A stretch of DNA of 64,000 nucleotides from Synchiropus splendidus (taxonomy: Eukaryota; Chordata; Actinopteri; Syngnathiformes; Callionymidae). Both the position numbers and the translations under genes were made by a program. Each line of letters starts with the position of its first letter. Within the stretch, counting starts at the first letter, position 1. Location: contig NC_071349.1 in NCBI RefSeq assembly GCF_027744825.2, forward strand, positions 19,034,501 to 19,098,500, given 5' to 3'. Below are positions 62,057-64,000 of this stretch, one piece after another. The notes beneath the pieces were generated by a model that saw only the letters and a list, made by a program, of their open reading frames with translations, did no database searches and was not told where the DNA came from.

Positions 62057-63654
62057 ACTCTTGCAGACACACTTGAAGGAAGGGAGCAGATGAAGATGGT
62101 GGCAGATGGGAGAGAAACTTACTCCTCAGGATTAAAAGTCTCTTTCTATTGTCATGAATTCTGTCAAAAGTCAGCTCACTTCTCGAATGGCTCCATTCTA
62201 TTTCACGTCATAATTCAAGTCTGAGGCAGTCGGTTTCCCACACACAGAGATTTTTCAATGTAAATATTGAAGTGTCTATGATTTATTGCTGAGCAGTTTG
62301 GGGGGGAAAGTCACACATCACTTCAGCCCACTGAATTATGTTATAGGTTAATCTTATAAGAGAAAAGACGATCGGGCAATTCTTGGGTGGGAAAGCGTCA
62401 AAATGGGGGCAAAAACAGCCCCATTATCGTGATGCCTGAGTGGGTGTTTGATCCCAGCGCGCTCAGTCACCTGACCTGGCTCGGGAGCCTCCCAAAACAG
62501 CCCCAGAAATAAAGTCATAATTCACGTCTCTATGCAGATGTCTCTGCAACAGGACGTCTACACAGTGACTGTCAGTCCAGCGACCACACGTCGGCCCTGG
62601 CTTCACCTGGGCGTGCGACGCTTTGAGGAGCGAAATGAACAGCGTTCATCTTGCAACCTTCAGATGAACATTTGTCGCTTGATGTCATTTCAACAGCCGC
62701 ACAATAGATAAATCCTGTGAAGCTGCTTCAAACATGGCTGCCAGATTGCACGCATGAAAGCACAGTCAATCCAGCCGCGGCTCGCCAGCCAATGAATGGC
62801 TGTAAAATCATATCATGAGCTCATTAAAAACGTGTTCATTCCAAAGGAACTGAGCTGAGAGGTTCTGTGTCCTGGCCACGCTCAGGTGCACACAGGAAAT
62901 ATAGAGGCGAGACGCAGAAACACAGAACAAATGGTCAAAGTCATGTCACTCCGCTGCCGGCATTTCATCCGGATTCTTTCCAGAGAAGGAGCCGAGAACT
63001 CAAACAAGCGTTCAAGGTCTGGTTCATGAACAACGGCATGGTCGCCACAAAAGGAGCAGCGACGTGGTGCTGTGAGGTGGCCACTCAGGAGCGCTGATGT
63101 TCTCAGGCAGCGCCACTGGAAACAGCGATCTGGCAACACACGACACTAACTCTGACGTTTTTATGAGACAGGTCCATCTCGTATCGTTCAGGCCTGATCA
63201 TGTGACACCTGTGGACCCACACTGCCATTACAGCAAGTGATGACAGCTCCACCACTCCCACCAGAAAGGAGACAAAACACCTGCACTGGCTTCTTTCTTC
63301 ACTATAATTTCTGATTGATAAAATAAAAATAATAAAAATAACAGGGTTCAAAATTCATTTATCATGATGAATCGCATGATTTGACATGAGAATGATCGAA
63401 TCTAATTTGAATCTGAGCATCACAGAGATCCAGTGGGGAGCAAAATATTTGGTTCTTAAAATGTTTGGTTTTTTTTAATAGATATATATTTAAGTCTCAT
63501 GCATAATGGATGGTTTGGTTCTGACATCATAGTTTTTAATGCCGTGCCCTGAAGGTTTCCTGTAAAAAAAAACACTTTTTATGTTTTGTTTTTGAAACAT
63601 ATTTGTTTTTCTGTCATTAATTCACTGAAATTTTGCTGTTTTAGTCCCAGAATA
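62057..63654. other. Unique sequence, no gene recognised
   Basis: No supported exon. AT-rich toward the right. Confidence 0.4.
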
Positions 63655-63745
63655 ACAACTTCATTTCAGTAGGTGGCGCTGTCTGTGTGTGCAGTTTCAT
63701 GGAAATGGTTGTTCAAATCCCAAGACTTCAGAGCAGAGAAGCATA
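63655..63745 (-). mobile_element. Fold-back MITE copy 16, truncated
   Basis: The core TCAGTAGGTGGCGC at 63666-63679 is followed by the family centre GGAAATGGTTGTTCAAATCC and CAAGACTTCAGAGCAGAGAA. Both outer repeats are lost. Confidence 0.75.
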
Positions 63746-63924
63746 GTAAGATCAATATTAACTTAATACTAGAGAATATCCGATGATAATGAATAGAATT
63801 AATTGTCAGTTTTGCTGATCTAACTCAGACTTTCACCTGGGAAATAAAGAAATGGCTGAAGGTTCCAGAGAGATTCACCAACTCAGCATTTCCCCTTCAA
63901 ATCCTCATCTGACGTCATCATCTG

Positions 63925-64000
63925 CTGGTGCTTGTTCCCTTGCAGGGGTCGGAGTCTATCCCAGTTCCTCTGGGCCAGAGGCAGGGGACACCCTGGAAAG
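63925..64000. repeat. Fragment of a dispersed fish repeat, cut by the window end
   Basis: TGCAGGGGTCGGAGTCTATC, CCAGTTCCTCTGGGCCAGAG and GCAGGGGACACCCTGGA resemble a repeat widely dispersed in fish genomes and often joined to SINE/LINE tails. The family name cannot be assigned. Confidence 0.45.

Overview
This window looks like nuclear DNA from a ray-finned fish, probably a percomorph teleost. The evidence is the repeat content: CR1/L2-like and RTE-like LINE fragments, several hAT-type DNA transposons with 8-bp target duplications, fold-back MITEs, long TA microsatellites, and no bacterial-style gene packing. The species is not determined. Almost every long reading frame is a repeat by-product, most clearly the four frames of over 400 codons across a 21-bp minisatellite.

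The only protein-coding element I can support is one short first coding exon on the minus strand at 59704-59746. It has a good start context, an in-frame stop 15 nt upstream, a hydrophobic signal-peptide-like start (MDLLGLYFLQLALI) and a GTGAGT splice donor. It sits at the edge of a CpG-rich block (about 59640-60180) that looks like a promoter. If this is right, the gene runs leftward and much or all of 1-59703 is intron. I found no second exon, and the gene is not identified.

Layout. 1-4.2 kb: mostly unique sequence with a hAT-like end and a TA microsatellite. 4.2-10 kb: first cluster of the fold-back MITE described below, a pogo/Tigger-like end and a CR1/L2-like LINE 3' end. 10-20.3 kb: a LINE fragment, three relatives of one hAT family (one keeps the transposase start codon) and more MITEs. 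20-30 kb: hAT fragments, a palindromic MITE and a small hAT with a perfect target duplication. 30.7-33.8 kb: an inverted-repeat element and a broken reverse-transcriptase fragment. 35.4-36.9 kb: a 21-bp minisatellite that appears to split a MITE copy. 38-43.3 kb: a hAT with a perfect target duplication and a tRNA-like segment, then a TA-flanked transposon with a partial second copy. 45-55 kb: two copies of a 'ggactataag' element, more MITEs and long unique stretches. 58-64 kb: a possible spliced exon, the CpG-rich promoter with the signal-peptide exon, unique sequence and two more MITE copies.

The most striking pattern is a fold-back MITE of about 150 bp, present in some 16 complete or partial copies. 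Each intact copy carries a CTCF-like core (CCACTAGATGGCGC or TCAGTAGGTGGCGC) in each arm, facing inward, with starts 62-74 bp apart. The window therefore holds about 18 CTCF-type cores spread by one transposon family, in what may be a long intron. The motif match is seen in the sequence; binding and function are inference.
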